A stretch of 64,000 nucleotides of DNA from Longitalea arenae (lineage in GTDB: Bacteria; Bacteroidota; Bacteroidia; Chitinophagales; Chitinophagaceae): NCBI RefSeq assembly GCF_016924755.1, contig NZ_JAFFJX010000005.1, forward strand, positions 186,001 through 250,000, read 5' to 3'. A model generated the notes under the pieces. That model was given only the letters and a program-made list of their open reading frames with translations. It did not search any database and was not told the origin of the DNA. Shown piece after piece: positions 7,804 to 17,891 of this stretch. Numbering within the stretch: the stretch's first letter is position 1; each line of letters begins with the position of its first letter. A program made the position numbers and the translations under genes.

Positions 7804-9039
7804 ATGATGAAAACAACCAATTCCACCGCAGTTGTCGATCCCAAAACATTGGCGCAAACTACTGTATACTCTATCCTGTTCACTATCAGCTTTACCCATC
7901 TGTTAAACGATATGTTGCAGTCGGTTATCCCGGCCATCTATCCGCTGCTGAAGGACGATTTTCATTTGTCGTTCACTGAGATCGGGCTGATCACTTTTAC
8001 CTTCCAGCTTACGGCTTCATTGCTGCAGCCTTTTGTAGGACACTATACCGACAAAACACCGCGCCCTTATTCGTTGGCCATCGGCATGAGCTTTTCATTA
8101 ACAGGGCTTATTTTATTGGCATTTGCCTCCAGCTTTTTAGCAATACTGGTTGCTGTAAGTTTGATCGGTATGGGATCGTCTGTGTTTCATCCTGAATCTT
8201 CCCGGGTGGCGCATCTGGCTTCCGGCGGTAAAAAAGGACTGGCGCAATCTATTTTCCAGTTAGGCGGAAATGCCGGCGCAGCAATAGGGCCTTTACTGGC
8301 AGCCCTGATCGTTGTTCCTTATGGTCAATTCAATATCATCTGGTTTGCCTTCATAGCGATATTAGGCATCGTTGTGCTGCTTAAAGTAGGAACCTGGTAT
8401 AAAGGCCATTTAGCAACAAAGAGCAGGAACAGGCCGGTTGCCCTACCGGCTTCGCATAAGGCATTATCGAAGGCAAAAGTCATCACTTCTTTGGGCATCC
8501 TGTTGGTGCTCATCTTCTCCAAGTATTTTTATATGGCCAGCATGAGCAGCTATTTCACTTTTTATCTGATCGACAAATTCCATGTAACGGTACAGCAGTC
8601 GCAGATCTATCTGTTCATCTTCCTGGCATCTGTAGCCGCCGGTACTTTATTGGGCGGCGCCCTGGGCGACCGTTTTGGACGGAAATATATTATCTGGATC
8701 TCTATTTTGGGCGCGGCGCCATTTACCTTACTGTTGCCTTATGCCAATCTGTTTTGGTGTGGTGTGCTTTCAGTCATTATTGGGCTTATCATTTCCTCTG
8801 CGTTCTCTGCCATTTTAGTGTATGCAACAGAACTGGTGCCTGGAAAAGTAGGGATGATCGCCGGATTGTTCTTTGGTTTTGCCTTTGGGATGGGCGGGCT
8901 TGGTTCAGCCGTATTGGGAAAACTGGCTGATATAACCAGCGTAGGTTATGTCTTTAAAGTTTGCGCATTCCTGCCGCTGATCGGTATTGTCACCGGTTTT
9001 CTGCCGGATATTGAACAGCGAAAAATGTCAAAAGCATAA
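7804..9039 (+). CDS. MFS transporter, fosmidomycin-resistance (FSR)-like
   Basis: 411-residue inner-membrane transporter of the major facilitator superfamily with about 12 hydrophobic segments. The loop-2 motif appears as GHYTDKTPRPYS, and a second copy of the family motif as GALGDRFGRKYI in the C-terminal half. The sequence FTFQLTASLLQPFVGHYTD is characteristic of the fosmidomycin-resistance branch of drug-efflux MFS proteins. The substrate is unknown; efflux of a small compound sensed by the adjacent FadR-type regulator is inferred. ATG ATG occurs at 7804/7807. A terminator follows. Confidence 0.92.
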   Translation: MMKTTNSTAVVDPKTLAQTTVYSILFTISFTHLLNDMLQSVIPAIYPLLKDDFHLSFTEIGLITFTFQLTASLLQPFVGHYTDKTPRPYSLAIGMSFSLTGLILLAFASSFLAILVAVSLIGMGSSVFHPESSRVAHLASGGKKGLAQSIFQLGGNAGAAIGPLLAALIVVPYGQFNIIWFAFIAILGIVVLLKVGTWYKGHLATKSRNRPVALPASHKALSKAKVITSLGILLVLIFSKYFYMASMSSYFTFYLIDKFHVTVQQSQIYLFIFLASVAAGTLLGGALGDRFGRKYIIWISILGAAPFTLLLPYANLFWCGVLSVIIGLIISSAFSAILVYATELVPGKVGMIAGLFFGFAFGMGGLGSAVLGKLADITSVGYVFKVCAFLPLIGIVTGFLPDIEQRKMSKA

Positions 9040-9065
9040 CACAAATGGATCTAAGCAATTTAGTG

Positions 9066-9092
9066 AACCCGCTTGCAGAGCGGGTTTTTTTG
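9066..9092 (+). terminator. intrinsic terminator after the MFS gene
   Basis: Stem AACCCGCT / AGCGGGTT (9066-9073, 9079-9086) with a 5-nt loop, followed by TTTTTT, 27 bp after the stop codon. Confidence 0.88.
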
Positions 9093-9449
9093 TGGTAAGC
9101 TGGTCGATGGCAGTGGGCATATTACATTATATTATGGTGCCTGGTATACAGTTGTATACGATTGCACGTGGCCGGCATCTTGCACAGTTATTGCCATGCT
9201 TATTGCTAAATCTTCACGAATATCAGAAATATGATTTGATGAATGTCAAATATGCTACTTTTGAAAGGACTATTAACAATAATTGCAAAGCAGGTTCCAA
9301 AAATGAATTTTTGCGCTTAAGTTCAAAAATCCTGCTGTTCGACCAACAAGGAAAGCGCCGCTGTAGCCTGCGTTTTATTTCATCCAATCTATAAATGTGA
9401 TCAATCAACTGCTGAAGCGCTATTTTTGCTATTGAACCATACCGTTTCT
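9093..9449. other. gene-free stretch before the SGNH hydrolase
   Basis: About 360 bp. A perfect inverted repeat GTATAC-AGTT-GTATAC lies at 9144-9159 and could be a small operator. Open frames here (for example 8987-9394) overlap the MFS gene or terminator and lack start context; none is supported. Confidence 0.5.
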
Positions 9450-10100
9450 ATGCAAAAGACATTATTGTTAAGTCTGGGTATATTGTTATGCGCTATCATA
9501 CAAGCGCAGCCGGCCGCAAAGTTTGAAAGTGAAATTAAGAAGTTTGAAAAGGCGGACAGCATTACTCCTCCGGCTAAACAGCAGGTGCTTTTTATCGGCA
9601 GTTCATCCTTCCGGCTCTGGAACGATTTTTCGCAACGCTTTAAAGGCTATGCGGTCATCAATCGTGGATTCGGCGGGGCAGAACTTGCTGATGTCACCCG
9701 CTATGCGCGCCGGATCTTAATTCCCTATCGCCCTTCGAAAGTATTTATCTATGCCGGTGAAAACGATATTGGCCATGATCAGTCCGCCGAAGCCGTCTTT
9801 AAGCGTTTTTTGGAATTGTTCGAGCTGTTATCGGCCGAATTGCCCGACACCCGGTTTTACTTTATTTCTGTAAAACCCAGCCCCAGCCGTCTAAAATACA
9901 AAAGCCAGCTGGAGGACTTCAATAAAAAAGTGAATGCGTTTATTAAAGAACGCTCCTGTAACTGGACCTTCATTGATGTGTATCATCCGATGCTGGCGGA
10001 AGACGGTTCGCCGAAAGCCGATATCTTCCGGCCCGATAAACTGCACATGAACAGCAAGGGCTACGATATCTGGGAAAAATTAATTAAGAAACATATGTAA
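9450..10100 (+). CDS. secreted SGNH/GDSL-type hydrolase
   Basis: 216 residues from ATG at 9450; the TTG at 9426 is rejected because ATG starts a good signal peptide (KTLLLSLGILLCAIIQAQ). The SGNH blocks are visible: block I as FIGSSSFRLW with the nucleophile Ser in GSS, block II Gly in NRGFGGA, block III Asn in GENDIG, and block V Asp/His as DKLHMN. This fits a periplasmic or secreted esterase or acyl-hydrolase, such as one removing acetyl groups from glycans. It is a single gene facing a convergent VOC gene across a hairpin. Confidence 0.9.
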   Translation: MQKTLLLSLGILLCAIIQAQPAAKFESEIKKFEKADSITPPAKQQVLFIGSSSFRLWNDFSQRFKGYAVINRGFGGAELADVTRYARRILIPYRPSKVFIYAGENDIGHDQSAEAVFKRFLELFELLSAELPDTRFYFISVKPSPSRLKYKSQLEDFNKKVNAFIKERSCNWTFIDVYHPMLAEDGSPKADIFRPDKLHMNSKGYDIWEKLIKKHM

Positions 10101-10115
10101 CTGCATATGCTGAAA

Positions 10116-10137
10116 GGGCTGGCCTTATGGCCAGCCC
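10116..10137. terminator. hairpin between convergent genes
   Basis: Perfect 9-bp stem GGGCTGGCC / GGCCAGCCC with loop TTAT, between the SGNH gene (plus) and the VOC gene (minus). Neither strand has a strong T-tract directly after it, so it may end transcription weakly on both strands. Confidence 0.55.
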
Positions 10138-10152
10138 CGGCGTTATGTCGCT

Positions 10153-10578
10153 TTATGCGTTTTTCAATTTCTCTATATCGAATTTTTTCATCTTCATATA
10201 CACCTGGATCACATTTTGTGCTTTGGCGGGGTCGCTTAAGAGCTTCGGTAAAATGGTTGGCACAATTTGCCAGCTCACGCCAAACTGATCTTTTAGCCAA
10301 CCGCACTGGCTTTCAGTGCCGCCATTCGCCGTTAATTTTTCCCAGTAATAATCGATCTCTTCCTGCGTTTCGCAATCCACCACAAAAGATACAGCTTCAT
10401 TGAATTTAAAATGCGGGCCCCCATTCAATCCCATAAATTTCTTGCCATTCAGTTCGAAGGTGACCACCATTTGATTGTCGGCAATGATCTTTGAATTTTT
10501 AAATACGGAACAATAGAAGTTGGCGGCGGCCTGTGCCTGTCCATCGAACCAGAGGCAGGGATAAATTTGATTAGTCAT
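10153..10578 (-). CDS. VOC family protein, PhnB-like
   Basis: 141-residue protein of the vicinal oxygen chelate superfamily, PhnB/3-demethylubiquinone-9-methyltransferase-like domain. Diagnostic segments are YPCLWFDGQAQAAANFYCSVF at the start, the central FELNGKKFMGLNGGPHF, and the C-terminal CGWLKDQFGVSWQIVP. These proteins are small cytoplasmic dimers; most have no proven substrate. The frame opens further upstream to 10653, but ATG at 10578 (MTNQIYP) matches the family start. An AraC-type regulator gene ends 75 bp upstream on the same strand, and they may be cotranscribed. Confidence 0.92.
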   Translation of the reverse strand: MTNQIYPCLWFDGQAQAAANFYCSVFKNSKIIADNQMVVTFELNGKKFMGLNGGPHFKFNEAVSFVVDCETQEEIDYYWEKLTANGGTESQCGWLKDQFGVSWQIVPTILPKLLSDPAKAQNVIQVYMKMKKFDIEKLKNA

Positions 10579-10652
10579 GATCTTTGTTTTTTGCTTTATT
10601 GATAACACAAAGTAACAGCCCCTGAAAAACCGGAAATAGAACAAAGCCGACA

Positions 10653-11423
10653 TTATTCGACCTGGCCGAATTTCAGGTATTCTTTGGGTGTAATACCGGT
10701 GAATTCTTTAAAACTGCGGATAAAATGGCTTTGATCGGCATAACCATGGGCAAAAGCGATATCGGTAAGCTTGTTGAACCGCCGGTTGTTAAGCTGCTGA
10801 AAGGCATTATTGAACTGCCAAATGCGCCTGAACAGGCTAGGCGCCACCCCAATGTTCCTTTCAAACAGCCGTTGAAAGCTGCGCTCAGTAATATACAATT
10901 CCTTCTGTACTTTGATAAGGGCATCCTTGCTGGCATTTTGCACAATGGCCTGGGTGGCGAACCGGATCAGTTTTGAATCGACCGTTGATTTTGTGATCAG
11001 GCTGAACACGTACTCGTTCAGCAGGTCAAGCATTGCAGATGTGGTGGTGGCGTTCAATAATCGTTCCTGTAACTGACCGGTTTTGGATGCCGGCAACAGA
11101 TTAAGATCAATGGGGTTGTCGGTCAGCTCCCGCGCAGAAACGCCAAATAAGGCAAATAACGCAAACGGCTTAAAGAAATAGGCGATCAACGTAAAGTTGT
11201 CGCGGATGGTGAGTGTTTCGGGGAAAACGGTTTGGCCAAACAGCGTGAGGTTATTGGTGTTATTCTTGATAAGTCCGCGGGCCGTTTGAAACAGCAGGGT
11301 AGGCGCTCCATTGGCATATAATGGCAGCGTAAATGGATTGGTGACCAGTACATCTTCAATGACCAGGATCCTGTCCACATAATTACTGATCTTTTCGCAT
11401 GGTACAAGGTTACTCACTTTCAT
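10653..11423 (-). CDS. AraC family transcriptional regulator (second)
   Basis: 256 residues. The N-terminal half (start MKVSNLVPCEKISNYVDRIL) resembles the short sensing domain of small AraC regulators related to DUF6597-type proteins. The C-terminal double helix-turn-helix is seen in ELYITERSFQRLFERNIGVAPS and, for the second motif, LTDIAFAHGYADQSHFIRSF followed by FTGITPKEYL. It is unrelated in its N-terminus to the AraC protein at 803-1732. It lies between katG (upstream, separated by a terminator) and the VOC gene (downstream, same strand), which is its likely target. Confidence 0.9.
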   Translation of the reverse strand: MKVSNLVPCEKISNYVDRILVIEDVLVTNPFTLPLYANGAPTLLFQTARGLIKNNTNNLTLFGQTVFPETLTIRDNFTLIAYFFKPFALFALFGVSARELTDNPIDLNLLPASKTGQLQERLLNATTTSAMLDLLNEYVFSLITKSTVDSKLIRFATQAIVQNASKDALIKVQKELYITERSFQRLFERNIGVAPSLFRRIWQFNNAFQQLNNRRFNKLTDIAFAHGYADQSHFIRSFKEFTGITPKEYLKFGQVE

Positions 11424-11485
11424 TGTTCTTGCTTTGACCAGGTGGCGCCAAAGATAAGACTAAAAAAGCAGGCCTTATAAAAAGC

Positions 11486-11515
11486 AAAACGTTCCGGCAG
11501 GCACCGGAACGTTTT
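11486..11515 (-). terminator. intrinsic terminator of katG
   Basis: Perfect 12-bp stem AAAACGTTCCGG / CCGGAACGTTTT with a 6-nt loop, 24 bp beyond the katG stop. It reads as a hairpin with a T-tract on either strand. Confidence 0.9.
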
Positions 11516-11538
11516 TATTATACACACATCTGGTAATG

Positions 11539-13827
<2,289 letters not shown>

Positions 13828-13848
13828 TTATGGTATTTAGTGAACAAT

Positions 13849-13869
13849 CCCTGCAGTATGTATGCAGGG
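13849..13869 (-). promoter_or_regulatory. inverted repeat in the katG upstream region
   Basis: CCCTGCA / TGCAGGG with a 7-nt spacer, 34 bp upstream of the katG start. It lies just downstream of a TAATTTTA sequence (minus strand) that resembles a -7 box, so it could be an operator or a 5' UTR hairpin. No PerR or OxyR consensus was recognised. Confidence 0.4.
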
Positions 13870-13988
13870 TGGTAAAATTAGGCTTTTGAGTACATAATTA
13901 TAATCAATTGCTTCTATAATTCAATAGCTAAAATCTATGATGCAGAATTGCTTATATTCGGTTACACAATTTAACTGTATTGGCCATC

Positions 13989-16040
13989 ATGAAACATGCC
14001 CTCACCATTATTAATTGGCTATTCTTTGCCGATTGCTGCTTTTCCCAGGATCCCTGGAAAATTTCCGCCCCGTCCATTGATCCATCCAATTATTACGGGA
14101 TTACTATTGCCAATGGAATGATCGGGATTGTATCATCGCCCGAGCCGTTTAAAGTAAAAGATATAGTGCTGGCCGGCGCATATGATCTGTACGGGCGCGG
14201 GCGGGTAAGTAATTTCCTGCGCAGCTTCAACCTGCTGAACATGCATCTGGACATTGACGGCCGGCGAATCGATGCTAAAAGTATCACCGGCTTTAGCCAG
14301 GAGCTCGATATGCGGCGGGCGGCCTTTACCGCTTCTTTTGATCATGGCGATAAAGCTACCATCAGTTATACATATTATTCATTGCGCCATCTGCCTTACA
14401 CCGTTCTCATGGATGTAAACATCACTGCCAGAAAAGATATTGCCATCACCGGCGCCAGCGTAATGGAAGCGCCCGATGCGTTGAAAGACGTACAGAACTA
14501 TTACAATGAGATCGACCGGCCGCATGTGGTGCTTAGTTTGCTTACATCAACCGCCAGATCGCCCACCGGCAAATTACTGATGTGCGCCTCCAACACTTTC
14601 TTATTTGATGAAGAACATGGGCATGAGCCTCGGGTCATTCATGAAATGTGGGACAACAATATGCACCTGATGAAATTTTCAAAACAGCTGAAAGCCGGGG
14701 AGCGCTATCATTTTTCCATAGCAGGTTCTACCATCACTTCCGCCCATCACGACGATCCGTTGAATGCGGCTGAGCGCCTCACCATATTTGCAAAACTGGA
14801 AGGGCGGAACCGGCTCCTTCAATGGCATCAAAAAGCATGGGATAGTTTATGGCGAAGCGATATTGTGATCGATGGCGATGCACAGGCGCAACAGGATGTG
14901 CACAGTATGTTGTATCACCTGTATTCTTTTGTTCGGGAAGGAACGGCTAATTCCCCTTCGCCCATGGGGTTGAGCGGACTGGGGTATAATGGCCATGTAT
15001 TCTGGGATGCGGAATTATGGATGTATCCTGCTTTGCTGGTATTGCATCCTCCGTTGGCCAAAAGCATGATGGAATACAGGTACCAACGACTGGAAGCTGC
15101 CAAACGAAACGCATTTACCAACGGATTTAAAGGCGCCATGTATCCCTGGGAGAGTGCTGAGACCGGCGTGGAGGAAACGCCGGTATGGGCATTGAGCGGA
15201 CCTTTCGAGCACCATATCACCGCTGATGTGGCTATTGCCGCCTGGAATTATTATGCCGTAACACAGGATAAAGAATGGCTCCGCGAAAAAGGCTATCCTA
15301 TACTTTCCGCCACGGCCGATTTCTGGACAAGCCGGGTGGAAAGAAATGGTGCCGGCCGGTATGATATAAACAATGTGGTAGCAGCCGATGAATGGGCCGA
15401 GAATGTAGATAATAATGCTTTTACCAATGCCGCAGCCAAAGCCAATTTACAATATGCCACCCAGGCTGCTACCGTGCTGGGCATACAACCCAACCCTGAC
15501 TGGATGCAGGTGGCCAACAATATTCCCATATTAAAAATGACCGACGGCGTTACGCAGGAACATGCTACTTACAAAGGCGAGGGCATTAAACAGGCCGATG
15601 TGAATTTACTGGCCTATCCCTTAAAAGAGATCACTGATCCCAGGCAGATCAGAAAAGACCTTGCGTATTATGAAACCCGGGTGCCCCAGGAAGGCACGCC
15701 TGCCATGACCCAGGCTGTTTTTGCCTTGCTGTATGCCCGGCTGGGCGACAGCAGTAAAGCCTTTCATTGGTTTAAAGATGCGTATCTGCCGAATCTAAAT
15801 CCGCCATTCCGGGTGATAGCCGAAACCAAAGGCGGTACCAACCCTTATTTTGCAACCGGTGCAGGCGGCGTGTTGCAGGCGGTATTAATGGGCTTCGGTG
15901 GACTGGAGATCACCGCAAAAGGAATTATCCAGGGCAGATCTGTTTTACCGGCAAACTGGAACAAGTTGACGATCACCGGCGTTGGGGTGGGGAAGAAGAC
16001 CTATACCCGGAAGGGAATAAATAATGGAGCGCCTGAATGA
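13989..16040 (+). CDS. GH65-family-like glycosidase (secreted)
   Basis: 683 residues from ATG at 13989 (TTG at 13980 rejected). A hydrophobic N-terminus ending CCFSQ looks like a signal peptide, so the protein probably acts in the periplasm. The N-terminal beta-sandwich domain (to about residue 270) is followed by an (alpha/alpha)6 barrel. The GH65 acid motif is seen as AADEWAENVDNNAFTN, with E468 in the position of the general acid, and HVFWDAELWMYP matches the conserved barrel entry. Family members include disaccharide phosphorylases and the glucosidase acting on glucosyl-galactosyl-hydroxylysine; the latter is the closer type by eye. The substrate is not determined. Confidence 0.88.
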   Translation: MKHALTIINWLFFADCCFSQDPWKISAPSIDPSNYYGITIANGMIGIVSSPEPFKVKDIVLAGAYDLYGRGRVSNFLRSFNLLNMHLDIDGRRIDAKSITGFSQELDMRRAAFTASFDHGDKATISYTYYSLRHLPYTVLMDVNITARKDIAITGASVMEAPDALKDVQNYYNEIDRPHVVLSLLTSTARSPTGKLLMCASNTFLFDEEHGHEPRVIHEMWDNNMHLMKFSKQLKAGERYHFSIAGSTITSAHHDDPLNAAERLTIFAKLEGRNRLLQWHQKAWDSLWRSDIVIDGDAQAQQDVHSMLYHLYSFVREGTANSPSPMGLSGLGYNGHVFWDAELWMYPALLVLHPPLAKSMMEYRYQRLEAAKRNAFTNGFKGAMYPWESAETGVEETPVWALSGPFEHHITADVAIAAWNYYAVTQDKEWLREKGYPILSATADFWTSRVERNGAGRYDINNVVAADEWAENVDNNAFTNAAAKANLQYATQAATVLGIQPNPDWMQVANNIPILKMTDGVTQEHATYKGEGIKQADVNLLAYPLKEITDPRQIRKDLAYYETRVPQEGTPAMTQAVFALLYARLGDSSKAFHWFKDAYLPNLNPPFRVIAETKGGTNPYFATGAGGVLQAVLMGFGGLEITAKGIIQGRSVLPANWNKLTITGVGVGKKTYTRKGINNGAPE

Positions 16041-16494
16041 ATGCAGCCCGCCTCGGTTAATGTAAAACAACAGGCAATAAAAAATCCTATACCAGTATAC
16101 ATTTCCACATTGGAAAGTAAACTATGGGTAAACCGATGGGCAGATTGAAACTTCTTTACTAACAGTTTATACCATCGATCGCATGAGCGGCATGGCGCCC
16201 GACGGGTAGCGCACCCGGTCTGTTGTAAAAGTTCGGGCGGTGCTTGCGGGGTGGCTGGGGTAACCAACGGCCTTGCCCATCCCGAAGTTGAACCAACAAC
16301 TTTCAATTTTTCATTTGATTGTGAATACCTTAATGGAAAAGCCTTACTGGTAGGGTTCTTGTAGCGGTTACACATATTTTCTATCGTTACAGGAAAGCTT
16401 GTGGATGCACATCCATTTTTCGGGGAATGTAGAACCACAGATGAGGAATGTTCACGGTGGCATAATTTTTCATACATGAATAGAAAGTTTGACT
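16041..16494. other. gene-free stretch downstream of the GH65-like gene
   Basis: About 450 bp. One minus-strand open frame (16001-16477) overlaps the end of the GH65-like gene and shows no family resemblance, so it is treated as spurious. No terminator hairpin was identified. Confidence 0.5.
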
Positions 16495-16707
16495 ATGGAC
16501 AAAAGGGATTTAAAAAAGGATTTAAACAAAGACCGTCAGCAGCTTGAAGAAGAAAAGGATAATACTGTTTCGCAACCCGATCCTGAAACACTTCACAAAA
16601 CAGATCCTCAGGAGAATATGAAGGGGCCCGTTAGTTCCCTGGTGAACAAGGCGAAGGATAGTGCTGAGGAAAACGATGAAGAAGACAATAGGGATAAAGA
16701 TGAATAA
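16495..16707 (+). CDS. small, highly charged hydrophilic protein (70 aa)
   Basis: ATG at 16495 opens a 70-codon frame; the alternative TTG at 16489 adds two residues. About half of the residues are D, E, K or R, with no hydrophobic core, a lysine-rich first half (KRDLKKDLNKDR) and an acidic tail (ENDEEDNRDKDE). The protein is probably intrinsically disordered; such proteins are often stress-related, but nothing here proves it. A clear terminator follows 47 bp after the stop. It is the last gene before the polysaccharide leader. Confidence 0.7.
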   Translation: MDKRDLKKDLNKDRQQLEEEKDNTVSQPDPETLHKTDPQENMKGPVSSLVNKAKDSAEENDEEDNRDKDE

Positions 16708-16753
16708 AGCGTTCAGACAGTAGTTGTTCTAAATACACATAATATAAAAAAGG

Positions 16754-16779
16754 GCTATCAAAATTTGATAGCTTTTTTT
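16754..16779 (+). terminator. intrinsic terminator after the small charged protein gene
   Basis: Stem GCTATCA / TGATAGC with a 5-nt loop followed by seven T. It separates the small gene from the polysaccharide locus leader. Confidence 0.85.
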
Positions 16780-16841
16780 ACCGGCAGTTCAAACAAACAA
16801 AGCACAGCTATAATATAGTACCTCATTTAAACAAATTAACG

Positions 16842-16976
16842 ATGGCACAAATGTTACATTTTGAAGTATCATACAGCAAAATACCTTCGGTGGATTTGAA
16901 TTTCACTGGTGAATTGATCGCGGAAAAGTTTTTATTGAAAACGTGCATTATTGAAGAAAAAACGTTACAATTGTAG
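16842..16976 (+). CDS. possible 44-residue protein of unknown function
   Basis: ATG GCA CAA at 16842 opens a 44-codon frame ending TAG at 16974-16976 (start MAQMLHFEVSYS, end EEKTLQL). It is preceded by an A-rich stretch typical of starts in this group, and lies between the terminator at 16754 and the repeat-rich leader. No family is recognised. It could be a remnant of a longer gene or a chance frame. Confidence 0.35.
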   Translation: MAQMLHFEVSYSKIPSVDLNFTGELIAEKFLLKTCIIEEKTLQL

Positions 16977-16989
16977 CCTGAATTATTTG

Positions 16990-17060
16990 GTGGTATTAAA
17001 TAAATATCTTTAATTTTGAGTGATATTCATGAGCGGTAAGTTCAATATAATTAATACCAC
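16990..17060. repeat. 10-bp inverted repeat at the head of the leader
   Basis: GTGGTATTAA (16990-16999) and TTAATACCAC (17051-17060) are perfect complements 51 bp apart. They frame an AT-rich segment with TATCTTTA at 17005-17012, which resembles a -7 box. This may mark the promoter region of the polysaccharide locus, with a site for DNA inversion as an alternative explanation. Confidence 0.4.
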
Positions 17061-17099
17061 AGCGCTTGTCGAATGAGTGTAATAAGTTGATTCCTGTTG

Positions 17100-17290
17100 A
17101 TGTCATTCTTTTCTTTCGTGCTTATTTTTCTATCCAATTATTCTTGCTAATACTTTCATCCATTATCCAAACATAGTGATGTCGGAAATGTCTAAATCTC
17201 ATTAATACGGGATTATGATTGGCGGAGCCCTTGTTTGAGCAGGACCTTTTGTGTAAGAGCCAGTGAAGCGTTGATGAAAACCGGGTAGTC
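17100..17290 (+). repeat. leader element, copy A
   Basis: First of three diverged copies in the leader. A pyrimidine-rich stretch (TCATTCTTTTCTTTCG, CTATCCAATTATTC, CCATTATCC) leads into TAAATC and then GATTATGATTGGCGGAGCC ending at 17229, followed by GTGTAAGAGCCAGTGAAGC. The element is bracketed by TTTCATC (17154-17160) and GATGAAA (17273-17279). It contains a 7-codon frame from ATG at 17214 (MIGGALV). Confidence 0.7.
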
Positions 17291-17304
17291 TTAAAAAAAA
17301 TCTT

Positions 17305-17460
17305 TGTGTTTATAACGAGTATTCTCTTATCCTCTTTCGGTCCCCTTATTCTTTCATAATGTTAACCTTTAGTAGCTAAATCCAGCATAATGGGATTTTG
17401 ATTGGCGGAGCCGTAAGTGCGAGTGTAGCAATGAAGCCATAATGTAAAGGTTAATGAATT
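17305..17460 (+). repeat. leader element, copy B
   Basis: Pyrimidine-rich lead, then AGCTAAATCC and GATTTTGATTGGCGGAGCC ending at 17412, then GCGAGTGTAGCAATGAAGCC. It is bracketed by TTAACCTTTA (17362-17371) and TAAAGGTTAA (17445-17454), a perfect 10-bp inverted repeat. A small hairpin TTTAG-tag-CTAAA lies at 17368-17380, and would compete with the outer stem. Confidence 0.7.
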
Positions 17461-17651
17461 GGTTAAGCGCTCTGTTGCCCTGGAAAGCAACCGGTTTAAA
17501 AATTAGTTCGTAAACACATTAAAACAACCAATTCTGATTATTACTGACTCCCTGATATTGTAATAATTGAAAAAAAACAACCAGCGATTTTCTTTTTATT
17601 CCGTATACCTTACTCTATTGAATAAAACAGACTCCATTCAATTAGTTCTTT

Positions 17652-17820
17652 AGTTTCATTCTTCTTTCGTTTCTACATCCATTATTCATGGTAATTCTTT
17701 CTCTATCCATTATCCAATTACACTATTTCGTTTACGGCTAAACCCGTAATGGATTTTCATGACCGGAGCCAGCCCTGTACGAATGAAAGCGCAATAGCCA
17801 ATGTAATGGCTACACGAAAA
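17652..17820 (+). repeat. leader element, copy C
   Basis: The lead closely parallels copy A (TTCATTCTTCTTTCG, ATCCATTATTC, CTATCCATTATCCAA). It is followed by GGCTAAACCC and GGATTTTCATGACCGGAGCC ending at 17770, then GTACGAATGAAAGC. It is bracketed by TTTCGT (17726-17731) and ACGAAA (17814-17819), with a hairpin GTTTA-cggc-TAAAC at 17730-17743 and a second, AGCCA/TGGCT, near 17797-17812. Confidence 0.65.
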
Positions 17821-17860
17821 CCTGCCCCTGTTTATAGCGTATGTTTTTACTTAATCCAAA

Positions 17861-17891
17861 ACTAAATCATGGGATTATGATGGGCGAAGCC
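17861..17891 (+). repeat. fourth match of the leader element, over the upxY start
   Basis: ACTAAATCAT followed by GGATTATGATGGGCGAAGCC (17872-17891) repeats the core of copies A-C. Here the core contains the tandem ATG codons at 17877 and 17880 that start the antiterminator gene, so the repeat is coding (MMGEAF). Confidence 0.7.

Noticed and set aside
9223-9408. Short minus-strand frame upstream of the SGNH gene
   Set aside because: No features, and it overlaps another equally unsupported frame on the plus strand.
16001-16477. 158-codon minus-strand frame downstream of the GH65-like gene
   Set aside because: Overlaps the end of the glycosidase gene, composition is odd (Cys- and Pro-rich), no domain recognised and no promoter or terminator fits.
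17841-17876. Upstream ATG for the antiterminator gene
   Set aside because: The added 12 residues (MFLLNPKLNHGI) are not typical for NusG paralogs and fall within the repeated leader sequence; kept as an alternative only.
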